A stretch of 64,000 bases of DNA, from positions 62,001 through 126,000 of the forward strand of contig JAIQGI010000011.1 in NCBI GenBank assembly GCA_020072565.1, in the 5' to 3' direction. This DNA is from Terriglobia bacterium. Its GTDB lineage: Bacteria > Acidobacteriota > UBA6911. The position numbers and the translations under genes were made by a program. The notes beneath the pieces are model-generated. The model searched no databases. It saw only the letters and a list, made by a program, of their open reading frames with translations, and was not told where the DNA came from. Numbering within the stretch: position 1 is the first letter of the stretch; every line of letters starts with the position of its first letter. Shown piece after piece: positions 9,920-19,049 of the stretch.

Positions 9920-12073
9920 ATGCTCAGACGGATGTTTTTCATTTTGGCCATTCTTCTGTCTCTTCTCCTCCAGCCTACCACGGGTGAAGAGGGAATGTAT
10001 CCCATCAGCGAATTGACGAAGTTGAACCTCAAGGCGAAAGGCATGAAGATTGACCCGAAAGAGCTTTACAACCCGAAAGGCACGAGTTTGATCGAGGCAA
10101 TTGTCTCCCTTGGCGGCTGCACCGGCTCGTTCGTCTCGAAGGACGGCCTGATCATCACCAACCACCATTGCGTCTTTAGCACCGTGCAGGCCGCCAGCAC
10201 CGTGGAAAACGACTATCTCACCAACGGATTCCTCGCCAAAGCGCGACCGGAAGAGATTCGCGCCCGTGGGCTTACCGCGCGGATCACTGAGGAAATGCGC
10301 GACGTCACCAAAGAAGTGCTCAGCGCAATCAGTGATTCCTTGGACCCCGTGGAACGATCGAAAGCGATCGACGGCAGGATCGGTGAGCTGACAAAACAGG
10401 CTCAGAAAGAGCTTCCTGGAAAAAGCATCGGCATATCGGAAATGCTCGCCGGGAAATCGTATGTGATGTTCATTTCGACGACCCTGCGTGATGTCCGCCT
10501 GGCGTACGTTCCGCCCCGTTCCATCGGCGAGTTCGGCGGAGAGGATGACAACTGGGTATGGCCGCGTCACACGGGAGATTTCTCATTCGTCCGAGCTTAT
10601 GTCGGTCCTGACGGGAAACCGGCCGACTACTCAAAGAACAATGTTCCGTACCATCCCAAACGGTTCCTGAAAGTGAATCCCAACGGCGTAAATGAAGAAG
10701 ACCTGGTCTTCATTCTCGGCTATCCCGGAAGGACATATCGGCACCAGACGTCCTCCTACATGGCCTACGAGGAAAATCTCCGGATGCCGTTCGTCGCCGA
10801 TCTGAACGACTGGCAGATCAAATGCATGGAAGAGCTGGGCAAGGCAAGCAGGGCCGTGGCGCTCAAATTCGACGCGCGGGTCAAAGGTCTGGCCAACACG
10901 ATGAAGAACTATCGCGGCAAGCTTGCCGGCATGAAGCGCCTCCAGTTGGTTGCGGAAAAACGGGAAGAAGAGGTCGCGCTTCAAAAATTCATCGATGCTG
11001 ACCCGCAACGCAAGGCAATCTACGGAACCGTACTGGATCAAATCGGCAAAATATACGCGGAGATGTCCGACAAGGCACAGTACGAGCTTGTGCTCGACAA
11101 TCTTCAGTCGACTTCCCTGCTGCTTCGATTGGGCAACACCGTCCACGACGCAAGCAGAGAAATGGCGAAACCGAGCGCAGAGCGTTCGGCCGCCTACCGC
11201 GATTCCGCCCTGGCAGAAACCAGGAAGGCATCGAGCGGCAACTTCGCCAACTATTATGAACCGGCGGAGAAGCTTTTCTTCAGGAAGATGATCTCGCTCG
11301 CGGCGCAGCTGCCGCAGGGCCAGCGCATCGCCATTGTCGATGATGTCCTGCAAAAAGACTATTCCGAACAGAACATTGGCCGATATGTCGACGCCGCGTT
11401 TTCGAAAACCACATTAAGAACCGCCGAGGGGCTCGCGAATGCCTTAGGCAAGACGCCGGAAGAAGCGGCGCAGCTGAACGATCCGTTTGTCAGCCTGGCC
11501 AGAGAGCTCGCTCCGCTGCAGCAGAATCTGAGAGATGTCCGCCAGCGCCGCAGCGCAGAACTATCCAAACTCTCGGCTCTGCTTATTGATGTGAAGCAAA
11601 GGTACCTGAAGAGGGACTTCATCCCCGATGCGAACGGCACGTTGCGATTCACCTACGGCCACGTCCGAGGATACTCGCCGGCTGACGCAACGTATCTCAA
11701 GCCGATTACAACCCTCACGGGCGTGATGGAGAAAACGAAAGACGAGTATCCCTATGCCACGCCCCAGAAAGTGCGCGAGTTGTACCGGGCGAAGGACTAT
11801 GGCCGTTACAAACTGCCCAAAAGCAACGAACTCCCCGTTGCCCTCCTCTATGATACCGACACTACCGGCGGCAATTCCGGAAGTCCACTGATGAATGCGA
11901 TGGGTGAACTCGTGGGCGTGAACTTCGACCGGGCCTGGGGCGCGACGATCAATGACTATGCCTGGAATGAGGCGTACAGCCGCTCCATTGCGGTCGATAT
12001 CCGATATGTCCTGTGGGTAACGGAAAAAGTCGGCGGAGCGGATTCACTGTTGAAAGAGATGGGTGTGAAGTAG
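9920..12073 (+). CDS. Secreted S46-family dipeptidyl-peptidase (DPP7/DPP11 type)
   Basis: Serine exopeptidase that releases dipeptides from peptide N-termini outside the cytoplasm. A signal peptide (MLRRMFFILAILLSLLL) is followed by a mature enzyme of about 695 residues. Chymotrypsin-like catalytic landmarks are present: GGCTGSFVS then TNHHC (His82/His83) and TTGGNSGSPLMN (Ser653). The residue that separates DPP11 (Arg, prefers Asp/Glu) from DPP7 (Gly, hydrophobic) falls at Arg671 in VNFDRAW, suggesting acidic-residue specificity. AAAGGAGTCCTCC precedes the ATG. Not part of the nuo operon in function; only 31 bases separate it from pcrA downstream. Confidence 0.9.
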   Translation: MLRRMFFILAILLSLLLQPTTGEEGMYPISELTKLNLKAKGMKIDPKELYNPKGTSLIEAIVSLGGCTGSFVSKDGLIITNHHCVFSTVQAASTVENDYLTNGFLAKARPEEIRARGLTARITEEMRDVTKEVLSAISDSLDPVERSKAIDGRIGELTKQAQKELPGKSIGISEMLAGKSYVMFISTTLRDVRLAYVPPRSIGEFGGEDDNWVWPRHTGDFSFVRAYVGPDGKPADYSKNNVPYHPKRFLKVNPNGVNEEDLVFILGYPGRTYRHQTSSYMAYEENLRMPFVADLNDWQIKCMEELGKASRAVALKFDARVKGLANTMKNYRGKLAGMKRLQLVAEKREEEVALQKFIDADPQRKAIYGTVLDQIGKIYAEMSDKAQYELVLDNLQSTSLLLRLGNTVHDASREMAKPSAERSAAYRDSALAETRKASSGNFANYYEPAEKLFFRKMISLAAQLPQGQRIAIVDDVLQKDYSEQNIGRYVDAAFSKTTLRTAEGLANALGKTPEEAAQLNDPFVSLARELAPLQQNLRDVRQRRSAELSKLSALLIDVKQRYLKRDFIPDANGTLRFTYGHVRGYSPADATYLKPITTLTGVMEKTKDEYPYATPQKVRELYRAKDYGRYKLPKSNELPVALLYDTDTTGGNSGSPLMNAMGELVGVNFDRAWGATINDYAWNEAYSRSIAVDIRYVLWVTEKVGGADSLLKEMGVK

Positions 12074-12104
12074 CGTTTGGGTCGAACCCCAGGATTGTTG
12101 TCGG

Positions 12105-14363
12105 ATGGATATTTTGGCCAAGTTGAATGCGCAGCAGCGGCTCGCTGTCGAGCACGGCAGCGGGCCTGCGCTCGTGCTGGCCGGCGCCGGGAGCGGCAAG
12201 ACCAGGGTCATTGCGCACCGGATCGCCTACCTGATCCAAAATGGGGCGGCACGTCCCGAGAATATCCTGGCCGTCACCTTCACCAACAAGGCCGCGCAGG
12301 AAATGCGCGAGCGCGTCCACGCACTGCTGGGCCCGTCACGGACCGCGGAACCTCTCATTACGACTTTTCACTCTTTGTGCGTGCGGGTGCTTCGACGTGA
12401 GATCCAGCGCCTCGGCTACAAGCGCGATTTTTCGATCTACGACACGGATGATCAGAGGCGCCTGATGAAGCAGATCCTGGAGAATGAGCGCCGGACGGAG
12501 AAGGATCTGGCGCCGCGCGAAATCCTCGGCCGGATCAGCTACGCCAAGAATCACAACATTACGGTTGCCGATTTCGCCGCTCGTTTTCCATCGGAGACCG
12601 CCGAAGATCTTCAGCACCTCTACAAGGTCTACGATGAGCGGCTGCGCAAGTCGAATGCCCTGGATTTCGATGACCTGCTCCTGAAAACAACGGAACTCCT
12701 GGAGCGCTTTCCGGAGGTGCGCGACAACTACAGCCACTGGTACCGCTACATTCTGGTGGATGAATACCAGGACACGAACCGCACTCAGTATGACCTGTTG
12801 CGTCTCCTCACCGCGAGGCACAAGAACGTCTTCGTCGTCGGGGATGAGGATCAGTCGATCTACAAGTTCCGGGGGGCCAACATCCAGAACATCCTGAATT
12901 TCGAAAGGGATTTCCCCGGAGCTACGACCATCAAACTGGAGCAGAACTATCGCTCCACGCAGACCATCCTCGATGTCGCAGGCGCTGTGGTATCGAACAA
13001 TACGGAGCGCAAAGGAAAGGTGCTGTGGACTGAAAATGCGCGCGGCGACGTAGCCACCTGCCACCGCAGCCCCTCTGCCCGCGCGGAAGCAGAATGGGTT
13101 GCATTCCGGATCCAGGACATGCTGCAGGACAATCCCGATTGTCACATCGCAATTCTGTATCGCACGAACGCGCTGTCCCGGAATTTTGAGGATGTCCTGA
13201 TTCAGCGCGGAATCGCTTATGTGGTGGTAGGGAGTGTGGGCTTCTTCAACAGGATGGAAGTCAAGGACATGCTGGCCTACCTGCGTGTAATCTACAATCC
13301 GGAGGATGACGTCGCTCTCCTGCGCATCATCAACACGCCGCCCCGCGGCATCGGCAGTACCACCGTCGAGCAGCTGACCACGACTGCGGTCGACAAGGGG
13401 GTGCCGGTCTCGCAGGTCGTGCGTGAACTTGTGAAAGACCCGCAGCGGGCCGGGCGGGCGCACCGGGCGCTCGCCCGTTTCCAGGAGCTGCTTGATGCCT
13501 GGATTTCGAATGCAGAGCAGACCCCGGCAGGAAAGCTGCTGGAAGAAATCGTCAATCAGATCGGCTATCTGAATATGCTCGAAGAGCGCGAGACCCCGCA
13601 AGAAGCCGAGAGCCGGATCGCGAACGTCGAGGAATTGGTGCGCGCCGCCTATGAATCGGAAGAGCGGGGCGAGACGATCTTCGAGTTCCTGGATCGCGCT
13701 TCCCTCTCCTCCGAGCTCGACCAATTCGATCCGAATGCGCGCGTGGCGCTTCTTACCGTTCACAGCGCGAAGGGGCTGGAGTTCGACGTGGTTTTGCTGG
13801 CGGGAATGGAAGAGGGCCTGTTCCCGCACTTCCAGTCGCGGGATTCAAAGGAGGACCTGGAGGAGGAACGGCGCCTCTGCTATGTGGGAATGACGCGCGC
13901 ACGCGGCAAGCTGTATCTGACCTGGACTCCGTATCGCCGGAGCTTCGGCCCCGAGGCGGGCATGCCGTCCCTGCCGTCCCGCTTTCTGAAGGAGATTCCC
14001 GAAGCGTTGGTTGAAGGCTTTGACACTCAGGCGGGATATGTCTTTGAGGAGAGCGGCGATTATCAGGATGAGGAAGAAGAAGAGGACGATGCCACTGAAG
14101 AGCGAGCCGGGGTGGACGCTGGCAGTCAGCCGCGCTCCCTGGCAGAACTGCGCGCTTACGTGGAGAAACAGAATTCCGGAAAATCCGGCGGCGGGGCCGG
14201 CCCGGTTTTGAAACCGGGGATGCGGGTGCGCCACGCGCAATTCGGAGACGGAATCATCCTGAGCCGCCAGCGCACCGGAAATGACGTCAAACTGACGATC
14301 ACCTTCGGCCGTGTCGGCAGAAAAACTCTGATAGAGAGGTACGCCAAACTTCGACCTTTGTGA
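12105..14363 (+). CDS. pcrA: ATP-dependent DNA helicase PcrA/UvrD
   Basis: Superfamily 1A 3'-5' helicase for nucleotide-excision repair and clearing of replication/transcription conflicts. Walker A is AGAGSGKT at residues 26-33. VDEYQDTNRTQYDLL is motif II, VGDEDQSIYKFRGA motif III, LEQNYRSTQTIL motif IV, TVHSAKGLEFDVVLLAGMEEGLFPH motif V and RRLCYVGMTRAR motif VI. The C-terminal MRVRHAQFGDGIIL...KLTITFGRVGRKTL is the Tudor-like fold that PcrA uses to contact RNA polymerase. Length 752 residues. An acidic patch (DEEEEEDDATEE) lies in the linker. Cytoplasmic, housekeeping. Confidence 0.95.
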   Translation: MDILAKLNAQQRLAVEHGSGPALVLAGAGSGKTRVIAHRIAYLIQNGAARPENILAVTFTNKAAQEMRERVHALLGPSRTAEPLITTFHSLCVRVLRREIQRLGYKRDFSIYDTDDQRRLMKQILENERRTEKDLAPREILGRISYAKNHNITVADFAARFPSETAEDLQHLYKVYDERLRKSNALDFDDLLLKTTELLERFPEVRDNYSHWYRYILVDEYQDTNRTQYDLLRLLTARHKNVFVVGDEDQSIYKFRGANIQNILNFERDFPGATTIKLEQNYRSTQTILDVAGAVVSNNTERKGKVLWTENARGDVATCHRSPSARAEAEWVAFRIQDMLQDNPDCHIAILYRTNALSRNFEDVLIQRGIAYVVVGSVGFFNRMEVKDMLAYLRVIYNPEDDVALLRIINTPPRGIGSTTVEQLTTTAVDKGVPVSQVVRELVKDPQRAGRAHRALARFQELLDAWISNAEQTPAGKLLEEIVNQIGYLNMLEERETPQEAESRIANVEELVRAAYESEERGETIFEFLDRASLSSELDQFDPNARVALLTVHSAKGLEFDVVLLAGMEEGLFPHFQSRDSKEDLEEERRLCYVGMTRARGKLYLTWTPYRRSFGPEAGMPSLPSRFLKEIPEALVEGFDTQAGYVFEESGDYQDEEEEEDDATEERAGVDAGSQPRSLAELRAYVEKQNSGKSGGGAGPVLKPGMRVRHAQFGDGIILSRQRTGNDVKLTITFGRVGRKTLIERYAKLRPL

Positions 14364-14442
14364 GAGATTCCGTGGTGGGCACAATTGCAGCCTGGCACGC
14401 GACGTCATAAAGAGGTAAGAAATTGATGACGAAGTGCTTAAA

Positions 14443-14535
14443 GCGGGCGAGCTCCGTTGCGCCCGCATTCTCGAGAGCGTCGGGCTGTCTGCGCCGTAAA
14501 CGGAAAGAAGGCGGCAGCAAGCTGCCATACTCCAT
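14443..14535. repeat. Intergenic hairpin and GCGGCAGCAAGCTGCC repeat
   Basis: The 185 bases between pcrA and the next gene hold no gene. They contain a 7-base inverted repeat GCGGGCG (14443-14449) / CGCCCGC (14460-14466). At 14510-14535 is a copy of a dispersed motif, GCGGCAGCAAGCTGCC followed by ATACTCCA, also seen at 17325-17350 and, as a full hairpin, at 33565-33624. Confidence 0.5.
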
Positions 14536-14548
14536 GGCCTAGGGGACA

Positions 14549-17251
14549 ATGGATATGGTTACTGATTTGCGCGATTACCTGGTGGAGGCCATCTTACGCG
14601 ACGGCAGATCGATTTATCTCCGCGCCCTGCGCACCGACGACCAGCATTGCCTGCTCGAGCTTTTCAGCCAGTTGAGCCCGAGGTCGGTCTACTTCCGCTT
14701 TTTCCGTTTTAAGAAGTGGCTGACCGAGGGCGAGTTGGCACAGTTCACCAACCTGGACTTCGTCAAGGAGGCGGCCCTGATCGCCGCCTTCCGTGATGGA
14801 GACAGGGAACGCATCATCGGTGTCGGCCGGTATGTTGCGCTGGAAGAGAACGACGGGCCGAGACGGGCCGAGGTCGCGTTTGCGGTGGCCGACGCATTTC
14901 AAGGGAAGGGGGTGGGAACCCTGCTCCTCGAACACCTCGCCGTGATCGCGCGCCGCAACGGCATAGCGGAGTTCGGGGCCGACGTCCTCGAAGAGAACAG
15001 CCGGATGATCGAGGTCATCACTTCCATCGGCTTCCGCGTGGAACGGTGCCAGGGGTCGGGCGTGGTTCATTTCTCCTTCCCCACCGATTTGACCGATGAA
15101 TTCATGGCGGCGCAAATAAAGAGGGAACAGCTGGCGACGGCCGAGAGCGTCCGTGCCTTCCTGAACCCACGAGCGATCGCGATTGTTGGCGCTTCGCGCA
15201 AGCATGGCACCATTGGTGCGGCATTGGTGGCCAGTCTGAAGCGTTGCGGTTTCAAAGGTTTGCTTTACCCGGTCAATCCGGGAGCCCCGGAAATCGACGG
15301 CATTCCGGCCTATCCGGCTGTGACCGCCATTCAGGCGCCGATAGACATGGCCCTCATCGCTGTTCCCGCCGCCGCCGTGGAGGAAGCGATCAAGGATTGC
15401 GCTCGCGCCGGCGTCCGCAGCGTGGTCGTGATATCCGCGGGCTTCGGTGAGGTCTCGGCCGAGGGGCGGCAAACGGAAAAACGCCTGAGACAACTGGCGC
15501 GGTCGTCGGGCATGCGTATGGTCGGCCCCAATTGCATGGGCGTGATCAACACGGCGCCGGATGTCTCCATGAACGCTAATTTCGCCCCCGTCTGGCCGCC
15601 GGCCGGCACGATCGGCTTGCTGTCGCAGAGCGGCGCCCTCGGCTATGGCATTCTCGATCTCACCCCGGATCTGAACATAGGCATCTCGACCTTCGTGTCC
15701 GTCGGCAACAAGGCCGATGTGTCGGTCAATGACCTGCTCTCCTACTGGGCCGAGGACCCTCACACCAAGGTCATCATGCTGTATCTGGAGAGTTTCGACC
15801 ACCCGGGCAAGTTCGCGCGCATGGCGCCGGAGATCGCGCGCCACAAACCGATTGTCGCCGTCAAGTCCGGACGCTCGACTGCCGGGACGCGTGCCGCTTT
15901 GAGTCACTCCGCCGCGCTGGCCAGTTCAGATGTGGCCGTGGACGCCTTGTTTCTGCAATCGGGCATCATCCGCGCCCAAACGGTGGAACAGCTCCTGGAC
16001 ATAACCAGGTTCCTATCGAGCCAGCCGCTCCCGCCCGGCCGGCGGGTAGGTGCCATCACCAATGCAGGCGGGCCGGGCATCCTGCTTGCCGACGCCTGCG
16101 AGGCGCACGGGCTGATCCTGCCCGAATACGCGCCTGCCACCAAAGAGGCGCTGCGCACCTTCCTGCCCATGCAGGCGGGACTGGCCAATCCCATCGACAT
16201 GATCGCGTCCGCGACGCCGGAACAATACGCGCGCGCGATCGACATCGCGGCCGCAGACCCCGGTATCGACTCATTGATTCTGATTTATCTGCCGCCGCGG
16301 CTGCACCCGCCGGAGGACATGATCGAGGCGATCAAAGAAGCGGTCGAGCGCGTGCCGCCTGAAAAGCCGGTGCTAGGGGTTTTCATGTCTGCGCGCGGAC
16401 TGCCCCCCGTCGTGTGCGATGGGCCGCGGGGACGGATTCCTCTGTACGGCTTCCCGGAAAATGCGGCGGTCGCCCTTTCTGCGGCCTACCGGCATGCGTC
16501 CTGGCGCCAACGTCCGAAAGGTTCGACATTGGCCCTTGATGCGCATGCGAAGCACGAGATCCGCGCCGTGGTTGACCGTGTTCTTGCCTCCGCCCGCGGT
16601 CCCGTCTGGCTCGAGCCCGCGGATCTGGCGCGCATATTGCGGGCTGCGGGCATCGACTTCGCCGTCGCCGAGGCGGCCGGCCTGGGAGAGGCGCCGGCGG
16701 TGGCCGACCGTCTGGGATATCCGCTGGTCGCGAAAGTACAGGCAGAGAGTGTGATCCACAAGAGCGATGTCGGCGGCGTGCTCCTGGGCTTGAAGTCGCG
16801 CGCAGAGGTGGCAGCGGCGGTCACTGCGCTGAAGGAGCGCATGAAGGCGATCGGCGTGGAACTGAAGCGTGTGCTGCTGCAGCGCGAGATCCGAGGGGGG
16901 GTGGAGGCGCTCGTGGGAGTCACGGTAGATCCTAACTTCGGACCCATGCTGGTGTGCGGGCTCGGGGGCGTGCTGGTGGAAGTGATCAAGGACGTTAGTT
17001 TCCGACTGCCTCCAGTAAGCGATATTGACGCCGCCGACATGATCGGAAAGCTGCGCACGGGAACGCTTCTTGACGGTTATCGCGGCGCCCCCCCCGGCGA
17101 TCGGGAAGCCTTGATCCGGGTGCTGCAAAAGGTGTCGGCCCTGATCGGCATCATTCCTGAATTGCAGGATCTGGACCTAAATCCCATCAAGGTGCTGGAA
17201 CCTGGAACCGGAGCGATTGTGGTGGATGGGCGCATGAGAATCGGCGCATGA
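14549..17251 (+). CDS. GNAT acetyltransferase fused to ADP-forming acyl-CoA synthetase (Pat-like)
   Basis: Four-part protein of 900 residues. Residues about 15-170 are a GNAT acetyltransferase domain with the acetyl-CoA loop QGKGVGTLLLEHLA. Residues about 210-300 are a CoA-binding Rossmann domain (IAIVGASRKHGTIG). Next come two succinyl-CoA-ligase-like domains (about 350-500), and the C-terminal ~220 residues are an ATP-grasp domain (VAKVQAESVIHKSDVGGV). Relatives are protein lysine acetyltransferases such as Pat/PatZ, which silence acetyl-CoA synthetase. Here the GNAT part is N-terminal, as in actinobacterial versions. The position of the phospho-accepting histidine of true ADP-forming synthetases is retained as His453 (ALSHSAALASSD), so catalytic acyl-CoA synthetase activity cannot be excluded. 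Confidence 0.85.
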   Translation: MDMVTDLRDYLVEAILRDGRSIYLRALRTDDQHCLLELFSQLSPRSVYFRFFRFKKWLTEGELAQFTNLDFVKEAALIAAFRDGDRERIIGVGRYVALEENDGPRRAEVAFAVADAFQGKGVGTLLLEHLAVIARRNGIAEFGADVLEENSRMIEVITSIGFRVERCQGSGVVHFSFPTDLTDEFMAAQIKREQLATAESVRAFLNPRAIAIVGASRKHGTIGAALVASLKRCGFKGLLYPVNPGAPEIDGIPAYPAVTAIQAPIDMALIAVPAAAVEEAIKDCARAGVRSVVVISAGFGEVSAEGRQTEKRLRQLARSSGMRMVGPNCMGVINTAPDVSMNANFAPVWPPAGTIGLLSQSGALGYGILDLTPDLNIGISTFVSVGNKADVSVNDLLSYWAEDPHTKVIMLYLESFDHPGKFARMAPEIARHKPIVAVKSGRSTAGTRAALSHSAALASSDVAVDALFLQSGIIRAQTVEQLLDITRFLSSQPLPPGRRVGAITNAGGPGILLADACEAHGLILPEYAPATKEALRTFLPMQAGLANPIDMIASATPEQYARAIDIAAADPGIDSLILIYLPPRLHPPEDMIEAIKEAVERVPPEKPVLGVFMSARGLPPVVCDGPRGRIPLYGFPENAAVALSAAYRHASWRQRPKGSTLALDAHAKHEIRAVVDRVLASARGPVWLEPADLARILRAAGIDFAVAEAAGLGEAPAVADRLGYPLVAKVQAESVIHKSDVGGVLLGLKSRAEVAAAVTALKERMKAIGVELKRVLLQREIRGGVEALVGVTVDPNFGPMLVCGLGGVLVEVIKDVSFRLPPVSDIDAADMIGKLRTGTLLDGYRGAPPGDREALIRVLQKVSALIGIIPELQDLDLNPIKVLEPGTGAIVVDGRMRIGA

Positions 17252-17324
17252 GCCTGCGAGATCTCTTGGCTGCGCAGGATCGTCGGCGCCTCGGTTCGGC
17301 GCGCCCTTCATCGCTGCGCCCGAA

Positions 17325-17350
17325 GGCGGCAACAAGCCGCCGCACTTCCA
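17325..17350. repeat. Copy of the GGCGGCAACAAGCCGCCGCACT repeat half
   Basis: In the 140-base spacer before the permease, GGCGGCAACAAGCCGCC followed by GCACTTCCA resembles the right arm of the 33565-33624 hairpin and the 14510-14535 copy. It marks a dispersed family placed only between genes. No other gene is visible in this spacer. Confidence 0.45.
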
Positions 17351-17391
17351 GGAGATGATCTCGAAGGGAATGCATAGAAGGAGCGTACACA

Positions 17392-18924
17392 ATGTCTTTG
17401 TTCCGCAGAAAGCCGCTGGACCAGTTGCTCGACGAGCGAGGTGACGAGGCACACGGCCTCAAGAAAACCCTGACGGCCATCGACCTGATGGCGCTCGGCA
17501 TCGGGGGCATCATCGGGGCGGGGATCTTCGCGACCCTGGGATCCGCAACCTCCGGAGGCAACGGTTTGCCGCCGGCCGGACCCGGCGTCAGCGTTTCGAT
17601 CCTGCTCACGGCGGTCGCGTGCGGCTTCTGCGCACTCTGCTACGCTGAATTTGCCAGCCTGGTCCCGATTGCGGGCTCGGCGTACACTTACAGTTACGCC
17701 ACTTTGGGCGAACTGGTGGCATGGATCATCGGCTGGGACCTGATCCTCGAGTACGCGGTGGGAAACATCGCCGTGGCGATCTCATGGGCGGCCTACTTCC
17801 GCCAGTTGATGCTTGGTTTCGGCATCGAGATCCCCGCATGGATGGCAGCCGATTACAGGTCTGTCGCGGCAGCCGCAAAGGCTGCGGCCGCCGGGGGCGC
17901 AAACTCTCTCAGCCCGGAAGCAAGCATCGCCTATCAGGCGCACTTGTCTCACCCGGTGGTGTTCGGGCTGCCGATTATCTTCAATCTTCTCGCCGTCGTC
18001 ATTGTCGGGCTGATCACCTGGCTTCTCGTCATCGGCATCAAGGAGTCGGCACGCTTCAACAACGTGATCGTGGTCCTGAAGGTGATCACGCTGTTGTTTT
18101 TCATCGGCGTAGGCGCAGCCTTCGTGAAGCCGGCCAACTGGCATCCGTTCTTCCCGGGAGGAATCCACGGAGTCTGGACCGGCGCTTCTCTGATCTTCTT
18201 CGCCTATATCGGTTTTGACGCCGTCTCCACAGCAGCCGAGGAGTGCAAAAACCCGGGCCGCGACATGCCCAGGGGCATCATCGGTTCGCTCGTGATCTGC
18301 ACGATCCTCTACATAGCCGCCGGCGTGGTGCTGACCGGCATGATCCCCTACTTCAAACTCACCGGGGCAGCCGACCCGCTGGCAGCGGCACTGCACTTCG
18401 TTCAGCAGGATTGGGCCGCAGGACTGCTCGCCTTCGGCGCGGTGATCGCGATGACGGCAGTGCTGCTGGTTTTTCAGTTGGGTCAACCACGCATCCTGAT
18501 GAGCATGTCACGTGACGGGCTCCTGGGCCCATGGTTTCGAAAGATCCATCCCCGCTACCGGACACCGCATGTGACGACGATCCTCACCGGCATCTTCGTC
18601 GCCTTTTTCTCCGCAATCGCCAACATCGACGAAATCGTGCAACTCACCAACATCGGCACCCTGTTCGCTTTCGTTCTGGTCTGCATCGGGATTCTGATTC
18701 TGCGCAGGCGGGAGCCGGACCGCCCGCGCAAGTTCAGGGTTCCGTTCGTACCTGCGGTTCCCCTGCTTGGCATCGCGATGTGTGTGTTTCTGATGTCGGG
18801 TCTGCCACTGATGACCTGGATCCGCTTCGTGTTATGGCTGGCCACCGGGCTGGTGATCTACTTCCTGTACGGCGTCCGCAAGAGCCGTCTCGCGCAGAAT
18901 TCGGCCCCCGGAACGAAGAAATGA
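17392..18924 (+). CDS. APC-superfamily amino acid permease
   Basis: Inner-membrane secondary transporter of 510 residues with about 12-14 hydrophobic segments. The N-terminal motif LTAIDLMALGIGGIIGAGIFATLGSA is the substrate/cation-site helix 1 of the APC family. Other landmarks are FASLVPIAGSAYTYSYATLGELVAWIIGWDLILEYAVGN and FFAYIGFDAVSTAAEECKNPGRDMPRGI, typical of the cationic amino acid transporter (CAT/YfnA) subgroup. The substrate cannot be decided from sequence. Preceded by GAAGGAGCGTACACA. Its stop is immediately followed by a broken gene on the other strand. Confidence 0.9.
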   Translation: MSLFRRKPLDQLLDERGDEAHGLKKTLTAIDLMALGIGGIIGAGIFATLGSATSGGNGLPPAGPGVSVSILLTAVACGFCALCYAEFASLVPIAGSAYTYSYATLGELVAWIIGWDLILEYAVGNIAVAISWAAYFRQLMLGFGIEIPAWMAADYRSVAAAAKAAAAGGANSLSPEASIAYQAHLSHPVVFGLPIIFNLLAVVIVGLITWLLVIGIKESARFNNVIVVLKVITLLFFIGVGAAFVKPANWHPFFPGGIHGVWTGASLIFFAYIGFDAVSTAAEECKNPGRDMPRGIIGSLVICTILYIAAGVVLTGMIPYFKLTGAADPLAAALHFVQQDWAAGLLAFGAVIAMTAVLLVFQLGQPRILMSMSRDGLLGPWFRKIHPRYRTPHVTTILTGIFVAFFSAIANIDEIVQLTNIGTLFAFVLVCIGILILRRREPDRPRKFRVPFVPAVPLLGIAMCVFLMSGLPLMTWIRFVLWLATGLVIYFLYGVRKSRLAQNSAPGTKK

Positions 18925-18929
18925 GCACC

Positions 18930-19038
18930 GATGGCTCATGTATTTCCCATACCATCCGTCCCGGAGGGCGCCATTCAGTACGGCAATCAGCACCATCGGG
19001 AGCCATGCAAAAACATATTTTATGATCATCGCTCCCAT
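18930..19038 (-). pseudogene. Truncated small membrane protein gene (N-terminal fragment)
   Basis: Reading leftward from about 19038 gives MIIKYVFAWLPMVLIAVLNG followed by ALRDGWYGKYMS, which resembles the first helix of a conserved small integral membrane protein of unknown function that usually has about 140 residues. Good ribosome-binding purines (AAGGGATGGGAG) precede it. After about 32 residues the similarity ends where the 3' end of the permease gene begins, and the frame continues only as low-complexity antisense of that gene. I read it as a 3'-truncated remnant. The family recognition is from memory and moderate in certainty. Confidence 0.5.
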
Positions 19039-19049
19039 CCCTTACCATT

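Noticed and set aside
12336-13829. A 497-residue minus-strand frame inside pcrA
   Set aside because: Antisense shadow of a helicase with all seven motifs intact.
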